The notes beneath the pieces were generated by a model. That model searched no databases and was not told the DNA's origin. It was given only the letters and a program-made list of their open reading frames with translations. Below are positions 28,423 to 35,293 of a stretch of 36,952 nucleotides of DNA, piece after piece; the first letter of the stretch is position 1; each line of letters opens with the position of its first letter. The position numbers and the translations under genes were made by a program. The stretch spans positions 1 through 36,952 of the forward strand of contig WRBL01000020.1 in the NCBI GenBank assembly GCA_009784565.1, read 5' to 3'. The DNA comes from Streptosporangiales bacterium (GTDB taxonomy: Bacteria; Actinomycetota; Actinomycetes; Streptosporangiales; Streptosporangiaceae).

Positions 28423-29328
28423 ATGCGTTCGAACTTCGTGCTCCAGGAGATCTGGATCGGACTGCGCCGGAACCTCACCATGACGGTCGCGCTCATCGTG
28501 GTGGTGGCCATCAGCCTGTCCATGCTCGGGACCGGCGTGCTGTTCATCCAGCAGGTCAACCAGACAAAGTCGTACTGGCAGAGCCGGGTCGAGATTTCGG
28601 TGTACCTCTGCACCGCGAACAGCGCCAACCAGAACTGCAAGGGGGCGGCGACACCCGCGCAGGTCGACGGCATCAGGCAGACGCTGAGCTCGATGCCGCA
28701 GGTTCAGTACGCGAAGTACCAGTCCCAGCAGCAGGCGTACTCCCTGTTCAAGCAGTACTTCGCCAACGACTCCTCGTACGTCAACACGGTGTCGCAGAAC
28801 GAGATGCCGTCCTCGTTCGAGGTGAAACTCAAGAACCCGTCCACCGATTACAACGTGGTCGCCAGCGCCGTCACCGGCAAGGCGGGAGTGGACTCGGTCA
28901 TCGACGAGATGACCATCCTGAACAAGTTCTACAAACTGCTCGGCGGCTTGCAGAACGGCGTCTTCATCGTCGCGCTGATCCTCATCGTGGCGGCGGTCTT
29001 GCTGGTCGGCAACACCATCCGGCTCTCGGCCTTCAACCGAAGGCGGGAGACCGGCATCATGAGACTGGTCGGCGCGTCCAACTTGTATATCCAGATGCCG
29101 TTCCTCCTGGAAGGCATCATCGCCGGGCTGATCGGCTGGGTCATCGCGTCCGTCTTGCTCATCGGCGTCAAGTCGCTGCTGCTGAATGAGTTGCAGCAGT
29201 ACTTCAGCTACAACGTCGGTCTCTCGACGATGGACCTGGTGGAAGTCATCGGACTCGCGATGCTGGTCGCGATTGTCCTGTGTGGCGTGACCTCCTTCGT
29301 GACGCTGCGCAGATACCTTCGGATCTAG
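28423..29328 (+). CDS. ftsX: Cell division permease-like protein FtsX
   Basis: FtsX is the membrane partner of FtsE. The 301 residues give TM1 (about 17-41), a large extracellular domain (about 42-180), and TM2-TM4 (about 183-205, 225-255, 272-297). The extracellular domain has a Cys pair in VYLCTANSANQNC, typical of actinobacterial FtsX, where this region binds a hydrolase such as RipC. The cytoplasmic coupling segment RLSAFNRRRETGIMRLVGAS is well conserved. The ATG at 28423 follows a purine-rich ATAAGG. No hydrolase gene follows directly; smpB starts 9 bp after the stop. Confidence 0.95.
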   Translation: MRSNFVLQEIWIGLRRNLTMTVALIVVVAISLSMLGTGVLFIQQVNQTKSYWQSRVEISVYLCTANSANQNCKGAATPAQVDGIRQTLSSMPQVQYAKYQSQQQAYSLFKQYFANDSSYVNTVSQNEMPSSFEVKLKNPSTDYNVVASAVTGKAGVDSVIDEMTILNKFYKLLGGLQNGVFIVALILIVAAVLLVGNTIRLSAFNRRRETGIMRLVGASNLYIQMPFLLEGIIAGLIGWVIASVLLIGVKSLLLNELQQYFSYNVGLSTMDLVEVIGLAMLVAIVLCGVTSFVTLRRYLRI

Positions 29329-29337
29329 GGTTGACGT

Positions 29338-29811
29338 GTGGCCAAAGAGAAGAACGACGGCAACAACAAGGTCATCGCCCGGAACCGACGGGCCCGGCAT
29401 GACTACGCCATAGAGGACGTCTACGAGGCGGGCCTCGCGCTGACCGGCACCGAAGTGAAGTCACTGAGGGCCGGCCGCGCGTCGCTCGCGGACGGGTTCG
29501 CGCTGGTGTCAGACGGGGAAGTCTGGCTGCATAACGTTCATATCCCGGAGTACGCGATGGGCACGTGGACCAACCACACGCCGACGCGGACCAGGAAGCT
29601 GCTCTTGCACCGGGGGGAAATAGAGCGCCTGATCCGGAAGACCACGGAGCAGGGGCTCACACTGGTCCCGCTGTCGCTGTACTTCAAGGACGGCAAAGTC
29701 AAAGTGGAGCTCGCAGTTGCCCGCGGAAAACGGACATACGATAAGAGGCAGGATCTGGCTAAGCGAGATGCCGCCAGAGAGGTCGAGCGTGCCCTACGGC
29801 GACGACGATAA
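29338..29811 (+). CDS. smpB: SsrA-binding protein SmpB
   Basis: SmpB binds tmRNA and delivers it to stalled ribosomes for trans-translation. The 157-residue protein has the full family core: [35 protein letters not shown], then [48 protein letters not shown] and the C-terminal tail [21 protein letters not shown]. That tail enters the empty mRNA channel. The GTG at 29338 begins [19 protein letters not shown]. Its RNA partner ssrA lies 2.7 kb downstream on the same strand. Confidence 0.97.
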   Translation: MAKEKNDGNNKVIARNRRARHDYAIEDVYEAGLALTGTEVKSLRAGRASLADGFALVSDGEVWLHNVHIPEYAMGTWTNHTPTRTRKLLLHRGEIERLIRKTTEQGLTLVPLSLYFKDGKVKVELAVARGKRTYDKRQDLAKRDAAREVERALRRRR

Positions 29812-29826
29812 GTCCGGAGGCGGACG

Positions 29827-32085
29827 ATGACCGCGCGGTCGCGTGAATGGGGTGCCGGGGCACCCGTCGGCTACGGCCCGCCGGGCGGCACCGTGCCGCC
29901 GGGCGATGAACCCGTGCAGCGGGCGGGGCACGCGCCGTTGCCGGGAGAGGGCCCGCCGCCCGCGGTGACCGAGCACGGGTTCGTGCCGGTCCCGGGGAAG
30001 ATAGCGCTGCCGACGGAGACACCGTCGCCGGAGGAGACGCCGGCGCCCGAGACAGCGGCGGAAGCGGCGAAGATGCCGTCGCTGGTGGAGACGCCGGAGC
30101 CCGTGGAAACGCCGGCGCCGGCGGAGATGCCAGCGCCGGGTCCCGCGCCCGCTCCCGCGCCAGCCGCGCCGCCGCGCAACGGCGGGCACCGCAAGCCGGC
30201 CGCGCCCGCCCGGCGCCCGCTGGTGCCCCGTAAGGCCAAGCTCGCCGGGGCGCTGATCGGCGTCGCCGGGGTGATCACCGCCGGATTCCTCACCGGCTTC
30301 GGCAAGCAGGGGTCCCCGGAGTCCACGGTCCAGGCTTTCCTGCTCGACTGGCAGCAGGGCAACTACCAGCAGGCGGCGGCCTTTACCACGGGTTCGAGGT
30401 CCGTCGTGGCGGCGCAGCTGTCGTCCGCCTACAGCGACCTCAACTCCAGCGCCACGTTCTTGTCCCTCGGGCCGGTCCGGCAGCACGGAGACACCGCCTC
30501 GGCGACCTTCAAGGCGACCGTCGACGTCGACCAGGGGCGCCACCAGTGGAACTACACCGGGCACCTGGGCCTGATCTCCAAGAACGGCAACTGGTTCGTC
30601 AACTGGTCGCCCGGCGTGATCAATCCCAGCCTCGGCCCGGGGGACCGGCTGGCCGTGACCGCCTCCTACCCGCAGCGCGCGCCGGTCACCGACTCCGCGG
30701 GCCAGTCGCTCGTGCCGGAGACGCCCGCCTACCACATCGGCGTGATCCCGGGCCGCCTGACCAGCATGGCCAAGACGGTGCGGGCGTTCAGCGGCATCGC
30801 GCAGCTGGATCCCAAGCAGGTCCTGGGCGAGGTCCGGGCCGCCCCGCCCGGTCAGTTCCTGTCTCTCCTGACCGTGGACCCGGCGACCTTCAAGACGCTG
30901 TGGCCTCGCCTGTCCGCGGTTCCGGGAGTGGGCGGCCAGGTCAAGAAGGAACGCCTGTTCGTCTCCGGCACCACCGGAGCCGGGGCGCTGACCGGGAGCG
31001 TCGGGACGGAGAACTCATCCGCCCTGCAGGCCGCCGGAGTCGCCTACGAGCCGGGTAACACGATGGGCCTGGGCGGGCTTGAGCAGACCTACCAGGACAC
31101 GCTGGCCGGTACGCCGGCGGCCTCGGTCGTCGTGGTCAACTCCGCGGGCAAGGAACTGTCCACCCTGTGGACGGCCCCGGCCCATGCCGGGACCCCGGTG
31201 AAGACCACCCTGGACAGCGGCGACCAGGCGGCCGCCACCCGGGCGCTCGCCAGCCGCCCGAACTCCGGCGAGATCATCGCGGTCGACTCCGGGACCGGCG
31301 ACATCAAGGCCCTGGCCACGCATGACGGCCCCGTGCCGTTGCCGGCGGGAGGACCGCTGAACACAAGGATCGCTCCGGGCATGGCGTTCAGCATCGTGTC
31401 CGCGGCGGCGATGATGAACGCCGGGATGCAGCCCGGGACGCCGATGCCGTGCAACAGCAGCGAGGCGATCGGCGGCCAGACGTTCACCTACACCGGGCAG
31501 AAGGCACCCGCGACCCTCGCCTCCGACTTCGCCCGGGGCTGCGGGACCGCGTTCGCCAGCATGGCGGCGAAGCTGACCCCGCAGCAGCTCGCGGCGTCGG
31601 AAAAGGCTTTCGGGATCGGAGGCGACTGGGACCTGCCCGTGCAGGCGTTCCCCGGCTCGGCCCAGTCCGCGTCCGCGGGAGCGGGCCTGGCCTCGCAGGT
31701 CACCGGGACCAGCGGCGTGCTGATGAGCCCGCTGGGCATGGCCGCGGTGGCGGCCGAGGTCGACTCGGGTACCGGGCACGCCCCGGTCCTCGTTCCCGGC
31801 GGCTCGCAGGCCGCACCGTCCCAGCCGCCGCTGTCGCCGGAGCAGCTCACCGGACTTCGCCAGATGATGCGCGGCGCGGTCCTGTCCGGGACGGCGAAGA
31901 CGGCGGGCTCGCCCGGCGCCCCGGTCTACGGGCAGGCGGGCGTGACCCGGAACGGGCAGCACGGCTTCCTGAGCTGGTTCGTGGGCTACCGGGGCACGAC
32001 GGCGGTCGCCGTCCTGCAGGCCGGGAACACGCCCCAGCAGGCCGCCGCCTCCCTGGCGGGCGCGTTCCTGTCCCAGGTGCACTGA
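29827..32085 (+). CDS. Penicillin-binding-protein-like protein with degenerate transpeptidase motifs
   Basis: The 752-residue protein has a disordered Pro/Glu/Ala N-terminus (1-135, ETPAPE-type repeats), a transmembrane anchor at 139-157, a MecA_N/NTF2-like domain (about 163-270), a dimerisation-like region, and a C-terminal transpeptidase fold. The catalytic motifs are gone. The SxxK box of PGSTFK type reads PGMAFS (Met519 and Ser522 in place of Ser and Lys). The SxN box reads GCG (571-573). The KTG box before the conserved WFVGY reads QAG (703-705). It therefore looks like a pseudo-transpeptidase that may scaffold or regulate cell-wall synthesis. It follows smpB by 15 bp, and a GGAGG box precedes the ATG. 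No frameshift is seen, so it seems maintained. Confidence 0.82.
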   Translation: MTARSREWGAGAPVGYGPPGGTVPPGDEPVQRAGHAPLPGEGPPPAVTEHGFVPVPGKIALPTETPSPEETPAPETAAEAAKMPSLVETPEPVETPAPAEMPAPGPAPAPAPAAPPRNGGHRKPAAPARRPLVPRKAKLAGALIGVAGVITAGFLTGFGKQGSPESTVQAFLLDWQQGNYQQAAAFTTGSRSVVAAQLSSAYSDLNSSATFLSLGPVRQHGDTASATFKATVDVDQGRHQWNYTGHLGLISKNGNWFVNWSPGVINPSLGPGDRLAVTASYPQRAPVTDSAGQSLVPETPAYHIGVIPGRLTSMAKTVRAFSGIAQLDPKQVLGEVRAAPPGQFLSLLTVDPATFKTLWPRLSAVPGVGGQVKKERLFVSGTTGAGALTGSVGTENSSALQAAGVAYEPGNTMGLGGLEQTYQDTLAGTPAASVVVVNSAGKELSTLWTAPAHAGTPVKTTLDSGDQAAATRALASRPNSGEIIAVDSGTGDIKALATHDGPVPLPAGGPLNTRIAPGMAFSIVSAAAMMNAGMQPGTPMPCNSSEAIGGQTFTYTGQKAPATLASDFARGCGTAFASMAAKLTPQQLAASEKAFGIGGDWDLPVQAFPGSAQSASAGAGLASQVTGTSGVLMSPLGMAAVAAEVDSGTGHAPVLVPGGSQAAPSQPPLSPEQLTGLRQMMRGAVLSGTAKTAGSPGAPVYGQAGVTRNGQHGFLSWFVGYRGTTAVAVLQAGNTPQQAAASLAGAFLSQVH

Positions 32086-32192
32086 CCCACCCGGCGTATA
32101 GGCGGACAATCCGGCGCATCTAACAGCTGCCGGAGCAGTCCGCAGCCGGTTGCCAAAAAATTTACTGAAATTCTGGCCACGGGAAGCAACCT

Positions 32193-32220
32193 TTGCGTCA
32201 CCGGCCGACGTCTTTACATG
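32193..32220 (+). promoter_or_regulatory. Putative promoter upstream of the structured region
   Basis: TTGCGT (32193-32198) and TACATG (32215-32220) are 16 bp apart. It would start transcription near 32227 and yield the hairpin-containing RNA listed next. Confidence 0.35.
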
Positions 32221-32265
32221 TGACTGTGGCTCGCTTGGGGGGTTGCGGCCCAGTCGTCGTGAGAG

Positions 32266-32368
32266 CCGGGCCTCATCTCGGGGGAGGCCCGGACTTCCAG
32301 ACCGGCTCCGACCCTGCCGGTCGGCCCCCGTGGGCGCGTTTCGGCCACCGCCAGCGCCTACGGGGGCC
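32266..32368 (+). ncRNA. Candidate structured RNA with 9-bp and 15-bp hairpins
   Basis: Hairpin 1 has perfect 9-bp arms CCGGGCCTC (32266-32274) and GAGGCCCGG (32284-32292). Hairpin 2 has 15-bp arms GGCCCCCGTGGGCGC (32323-32337) and GCGCCTACGGGGGCC (32354-32368) with a single G-U wobble and a 16-nt loop. Such long near-perfect stems are unlikely by chance even at this GC content. It could be a small RNA, an attenuator or a processing signal upstream of tmRNA. No T-tract follows. This is inferred from sequence only. Confidence 0.45.
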
Positions 32369-32437
32369 ATTCTCACGTCCGGGCCGCGCGGCCGCGCCCG
32401 GGAAGTCCGGTCGCTCCCCGGCCTGAGGGAATTTACG

Positions 32438-32466
32438 TTGGCGTCATGGCGTTCATGCAGTATGGT
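32438..32466 (+). promoter_or_regulatory. Putative ssrA promoter
   Basis: TTGGCG (32438-32443) and TATGGT (32461-32466) are 17 bp apart. Transcription would begin near 32473, about 39 nt before the mature tmRNA 5' end, leaving a short leader to be removed by RNase P. Confidence 0.5.
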
Positions 32467-32511
32467 CAACGCAGGCGGCACGCCTCGCGCGGGCCGCTGA
32501 CAACTAAACAG

Positions 32512-32883
32512 GGGGGTGAACGGTTTCGACTTCGGTAGTTGATCTAGGGGAAGCGAGCCGAGGACGGCGGTTGTAACCTCGTTAATACTGCGACCGCAAA
32601 CCTATAAGTGCCAACTCTAAGCGCACTGCCTCCACTTTCGCCCTTGCGGCTTAAGTAATATGAGGCTGTCAGCCCGGGAGCGCCTTCGGCCCGGATCCTG
32701 GCATCAGCTAGAAGGCTTTACTGGTCGGCCCGGTCACGGGGTCGGCTAGGACATCAAACAGTGACTGAGCCCGTCGGCGACTTGCCTGCGTGATCGCCGG
32801 GGCTGAGAAAAGCACAGCAGGCTGCGCTCGGAGAAGCCCTAGTGAGGTGCTGAAGGACGCGGGTTCGATTCCCGCCACCTCCA
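32512..32883 (+). ncRNA. ssrA: tmRNA (SsrA)
   Basis: tmRNA rescues stalled ribosomes and tags the nascent chain for proteolysis. The 5' end GGGGGTG (32512-32518) pairs with CACCTCC (32876-32882) as a 7-bp tRNA-like acceptor stem, followed by discriminator A at 32883. The family 5' motif GAACGGTTTCGACTTC and a T-arm GCGGGTTCGATTCCCGC are present. The tag frame runs from 32610 to 32651 with TAA at 32652, encoding ANSKRTASTFALAA, an actinobacterial-type tag ending in ALAA. The genome reads ACCC after the acceptor stem, so the 3' CCA is not fully encoded and must be completed by tRNA nucleotidyltransferase. SmpB is encoded upstream. Confidence 0.97.
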
Positions 32884-32891
32884 CCCATCAC

Positions 32892-32923
32892 GCCCGGCCG
32901 CGTCATGCGGACCGGGCTTTTTT
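32892..32923 (+). terminator. Intrinsic terminator of ssrA
   Basis: GCCCGG (32892-32897) plus CCGC pairs with GCGG plus CCGGGC (32912-32917), with one bulged A, and is followed by six T residues (32918-32923). It lies 9 bp after the tmRNA 3' end. This is the clearest classical rho-independent terminator in the window. Confidence 0.92.
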
Positions 32924-33199
32924 GCGTGTCTGGACGGGAAAATGCCTCTTGGTAGTCACTTAATAGCTTTACGTCGCATGATCGGCGGTCGCGGAGCTAC
33001 TTTCGGGGAGTTGAACGGCGGCACACGTACCCGATCATTACCATTCTGCGCCTGAACACGGGATAATAGGGCGACGGATCGACACGGTTGTGGCTTGGCC
33101 GGTTCCGCTCGGCGGCACTGGGAAGCAGGCAGGCGCGGCTTCCGCAGGAACGCGTTGATACGTGTATGAAAGCGGATGCGTAACGAAAGGGGATGCAGG
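32924..33199. other. Intergenic region upstream of the DUF3117 gene
   Basis: No gene is recognisable in this 276-bp stretch. A weak promoter candidate is TTACCA (33038-33043) with GATAAT (33062-33067), spacing 18 bp, which would give the downstream gene a leader of about 125 nt. Nothing else stands out. Confidence 0.4.
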
Positions 33200-33367
33200 A
33201 TGGCGGCGATGAAGCCGCGGACGGGCGATGGCCCGCTCGAGGTGACCAAGGAGGGCCGTGGCATCGTGATGCGCGTCCCTCTTGAAGGCGGCGGCAGGCT
33301 TGTCGTTGAGCTGACGGCCGACGAGGCCGCGGCACTAGGCGAAGAGTTGAAGAGCGTTATCGGATAG
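33200..33367 (+). CDS. Small conserved DUF3117 protein
   Basis: This 55-residue protein is nearly invariant across actinobacteria and has no known function: MAAMKPRTGDGPLEVTKEGR, then a GIVMRVPLEGGGRLVVEL beta-rich core and an acidic helical end. The ATG at 33200 matches the length of the whole family and is preceded by a purine-rich GGGGATGCAGG. An upstream in-frame ATG at 33176 would add eight residues not seen in homologues. It is convergent with the methyltransferase gene and lies in its usual place near the sigE cluster. Confidence 0.9.
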   Translation: MAAMKPRTGDGPLEVTKEGRGIVMRVPLEGGGRLVVELTADEAAALGEELKSVIG

Positions 33368-33377
33368 GGCGCGCCAC

Positions 33378-33443
33378 GCCTGCCGTCGTGCCGTCAAGTG
33401 CCGTCGTGCCGTCAGGGCCGTCCTGCAAGCATGGGCGGCAGGC
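33378..33443. repeat. 16-bp direct repeat and inverted arms in a convergent gap
   Basis: TGCCGTCGTGCCGTCA is present at 33381-33396 and 33399-33414. GCCTGCCG (33378-33385) and CGGCAGGC (33436-33443) form inverted arms around the repeats. It lies between the convergent DUF3117 and methyltransferase genes and could act as a weak terminator. Confidence 0.6.
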
Positions 33444-33451
33444 AGTCGCGT

Positions 33452-34009
33452 TTACCGTTTGACCGCGGCCAGCAGCCCGCCCGCGATCGGAAGCAGCAAC
33501 GGAACGAGGCCCTCGTCGTTCCTGATCAGCTCGGCGAGTTCATCGGAGTCGGAGCCGGGAACGGGAGAGAAAGCGTCATCGAAGACGATGAGACCCCCGA
33601 CCCGGAGCAGTCGCAGCCCCTCGGACAGGTATTCCGGGCCGGACGAGACGTCCGCGTCGCAGAACACCAGGTCGTAGCCGCCGTCGGACAGGCGGGGCAG
33701 GACGTCGTTGGCCCGGCCGAGTATCAGCCGGGCCTGGTTCGTGGCGAAGCCCGCCTGGGTGAACGCCTTGCGGGCCAGGCGCTGGTACTCCGGCTCGGTG
33801 TCCACGCTGGTCAGCACGCCGCCAGTCCGCATTCCGCGCAGCAGCCAGATCCCGGAACTGCCGCAGCCGGTGCCGACCTCCACCACCGCCCGCGCGTTGA
33901 TGGCGGTCGCCAGAAAGCGCAGGGCCGCCCCGGTGGCGGGCTGGACCGGCTCGGTCCCCCCGATGTCGTCGGCGTTCGACCGGGCGGTGAGCAGGGGCTC
34001 GTCCTCCAC
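33452..34009 (-). CDS. SAM-dependent O-methyltransferase (Rv1220c-like)
   Basis: This is a class I methyltransferase of the catechol-O-methyltransferase-like family, with SAM-binding motif I VVEVGTGCGSSGIWLL, acidic loop TSVDTEPEYQRLA, YDLVFCDAD and GGLIVFDDA. The C-terminus is GGLLAAVKR, as in Rv1220c. A homologue lies divergently upstream of sigE in mycobacteria, as here. The first canonical start (GTG 34009) gives 185 residues. The in-frame sequence upstream, without stop, reads like the missing family N-terminus (YADDNFGFAVEDEPLL), so the true start is probably 40-80 bp further upstream at a non-canonical codon such as CTG or ATC. The substrate is unknown. Confidence 0.85.
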   Translation of the reverse strand: MEDEPLLTARSNADDIGGTEPVQPATGAALRFLATAINARAVVEVGTGCGSSGIWLLRGMRTGGVLTSVDTEPEYQRLARKAFTQAGFATNQARLILGRANDVLPRLSDGGYDLVFCDADVSSGPEYLSEGLRLLRVGGLIVFDDAFSPVPGSDSDELAELIRNDEGLVPLLLPIAGGLLAAVKR

Positions 34010-34111
34010 GGCGAAACCGAAGTTATCGTCCGCGTAGTGAGTGTCGATGACCTTGCCCCCTTCGAGCTGGTGTTTCCTCAGGCGAGAGCCTAGCCAAAAT
34101 GCTTCACGGGT

Positions 34112-34137
34112 GGAACATGGAGCGCCCGCCGATCGTT
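34112..34137 (+). promoter_or_regulatory. SigE-type ECF promoter upstream of sigE
   Basis: GGAAC at 34112-34116 and CGTT at 34134-34137 are separated by 17 bp, closely matching the promoter recognised by actinobacterial SigE-like ECF sigma factors. It points at sigE, ending about 30-45 bp before its start, so the gene is probably autoregulated. Confidence 0.65.
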
Positions 34138-34180
34138 AACTATTCACCCGAGCGAGACAGGCCCACCGGTGGAGGAGCCC

Positions 34181-34780
34181 TTGGCACCCGAGTCCGCCCA
34201 GCCGCAAGGCGCGCAGCTTCACGAGGCTCAGTGGGAGCTTCCCAGCTGGGAAGAGATCGTGCGCGCGCATTCGACGCGGGTCTATCGTCTCGCCTACCGG
34301 CTCACCGGCAACCAGCATGACGCGGAAGATCTCACGCAGGAGGTCTTCGTCCGCGTGTTCCGCTCCCTGTCGAGCTACACGCCGGGCACGTTCGAGGGCT
34401 GGCTGCACCGGATCACCACCAACCTGTTCCTGGACGGCGCCCGGCGCCGGCAGCGCATCCGGTTCGAGGGCCTGGGCGACGACGTCGCGCAGCGCCTGCC
34501 CGGGAGCGAGCTGTCACCCGCCCAGGCATGGGACGAACGCCATCTGGACGGAGACATCCAGGCCGCGCTGGCGGCGCTGCCCCCGGACTACCGGGCCGCG
34601 GTAGTGCTCTGCGACATCGAGGGGTTCTCCTACGAGGAGATCGCGGCCACGCTCGGGGTGAAGCTCGGCACGGTCCGCAGCCGTATCCACCGGGGCCGGG
34701 CCCAGCTGCGGGCGGCGCTCGCGCACCGCCAGCGGACCCGGGCCCCGCGCGAGGCGCAGCGTGAGATGGCGGGCGGGTGA
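34181..34780 (+). CDS. sigE: ECF RNA polymerase sigma factor, SigE-like
   Basis: This is an extracytoplasmic-function sigma factor for envelope stress. Region 2 is [41 protein letters not shown] with the signature [10 protein letters not shown]. Region 4 is [56 protein letters not shown], with the helix-turn-helix [20 protein letters not shown] choose the TTG at 34181 (199 residues) because GGAGGAG lies just before it at 34171-34177. The GTG at 34169 (203 residues) is the alternative and has no ribosome site. The linked anti-sigma gene begins three bases after the stop, and an ECF promoter lies upstream. Confidence 0.92.
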   Translation: MAPESAQPQGAQLHEAQWELPSWEEIVRAHSTRVYRLAYRLTGNQHDAEDLTQEVFVRVFRSLSSYTPGTFEGWLHRITTNLFLDGARRRQRIRFEGLGDDVAQRLPGSELSPAQAWDERHLDGDIQAALAALPPDYRAAVVLCDIEGFSYEEIAATLGVKLGTVRSRIHRGRAQLRAALAHRQRTRAPREAQREMAGG

Positions 34781-34783
34781 GCC

Positions 34784-35293
34784 GTGAGTCATCTGGGAGA
34801 CAATCTCTCCGCCCTGGTGGACGGAGAGCTGACCGGCACTGACCTGGACCGGGCCAACGCGCACCTGGCCGCCTGCGAGCGGTGCCGGGGCGACGCGGCC
34901 GCGCTCCGGGCCCTGAAGAGCCAGCTGAGGGGTCTCGGCGGGGGCGCCGGCCACGCCGAGCTGACCTCGAAACTGCTCGCGGTGGCGGGACAGCCGCCCG
35001 AGTATCTTGACGTCGCCGCGGATACCCGGCTGTCGCCGGGCCGCCGCCGCTACTTCGTCTGGGGCGCCCTCTCGCTGGCGGTGGTCGGCGGGGTGGGGGC
35101 CGCGGCGTTCGGCATGGGCGGAGGCCAGCCGGGGACCCGGCCGGGACCGGACGTGGTCCCGCAGACCGAGATGTTCAGCGTGCAGCATGCCACCACCTCC
35201 GGTGACGTGCCGTTCCCCGAGCCTTCGCGTTCGGAGGGGTCCGCCGTCCGCCCCCACCAGTCAGCGGCGCGGGTGCCAGTCCGCAGGCCATGA
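34784..35293 (+). CDS. Zinc-binding anti-sigma factor, RseA-like
   Basis: This protein holds SigE inactive at the membrane. It has an N-terminal zinc-binding anti-sigma (ZAS) domain with His27-x3-Cys31-x2-Cys34 in ANAHLAACERC, preceded by the family motif NLSALVDGELTG. A linker, one transmembrane helix (about residues 90-111, RYFVWGALSLAVVGGVGAAAFG) and an extracytoplasmic tail of about 55 residues follow. The 169-residue length fits. The GTG follows the sigma gene stop by three bases, and the end overlaps the next gene by ATGA (35290-35293), so all three are translationally coupled. It matches the position of mycobacterial rseA. Confidence 0.9.
   Translation: MSHLGDNLSALVDGELTGTDLDRANAHLAACERCRGDAAALRALKSQLRGLGGGAGHAELTSKLLAVAGQPPEYLDVAADTRLSPGRRRYFVWGALSLAVVGGVGAAAFGMGGGQPGTRPGPDVVPQTEMFSVQHATTSGDVPFPEPSRSEGSAVRPHQSAARVPVRRP

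Larger units (their letters stand above)
32086..32511. other. Non-coding region upstream of ssrA
   Basis: This 426-bp region holds a small A+T-rich island (about 32150-32180), a promoter-like pair, two strong hairpins and the predicted ssrA promoter, all listed separately. A leaderless frame from GTG 32226 to 32426 (66 codons, Arg/Gly/Pro-rich) is possible but has no recognisable homology or coding character. Confidence 0.6.

Noticed and set aside
27391-29400. 669-codon minus-strand frame opposite ftsE-ftsX
   Set aside because: Antisense of two clear cell-division genes, with Asp/His/Val-rich shadow composition.
32226-32426. Leaderless small ORF before ssrA
   Set aside because: Arg/Gly/Pro-rich with no coding signature, and it contains two long RNA-like stems; kept only as an alternative to the ncRNA idea.
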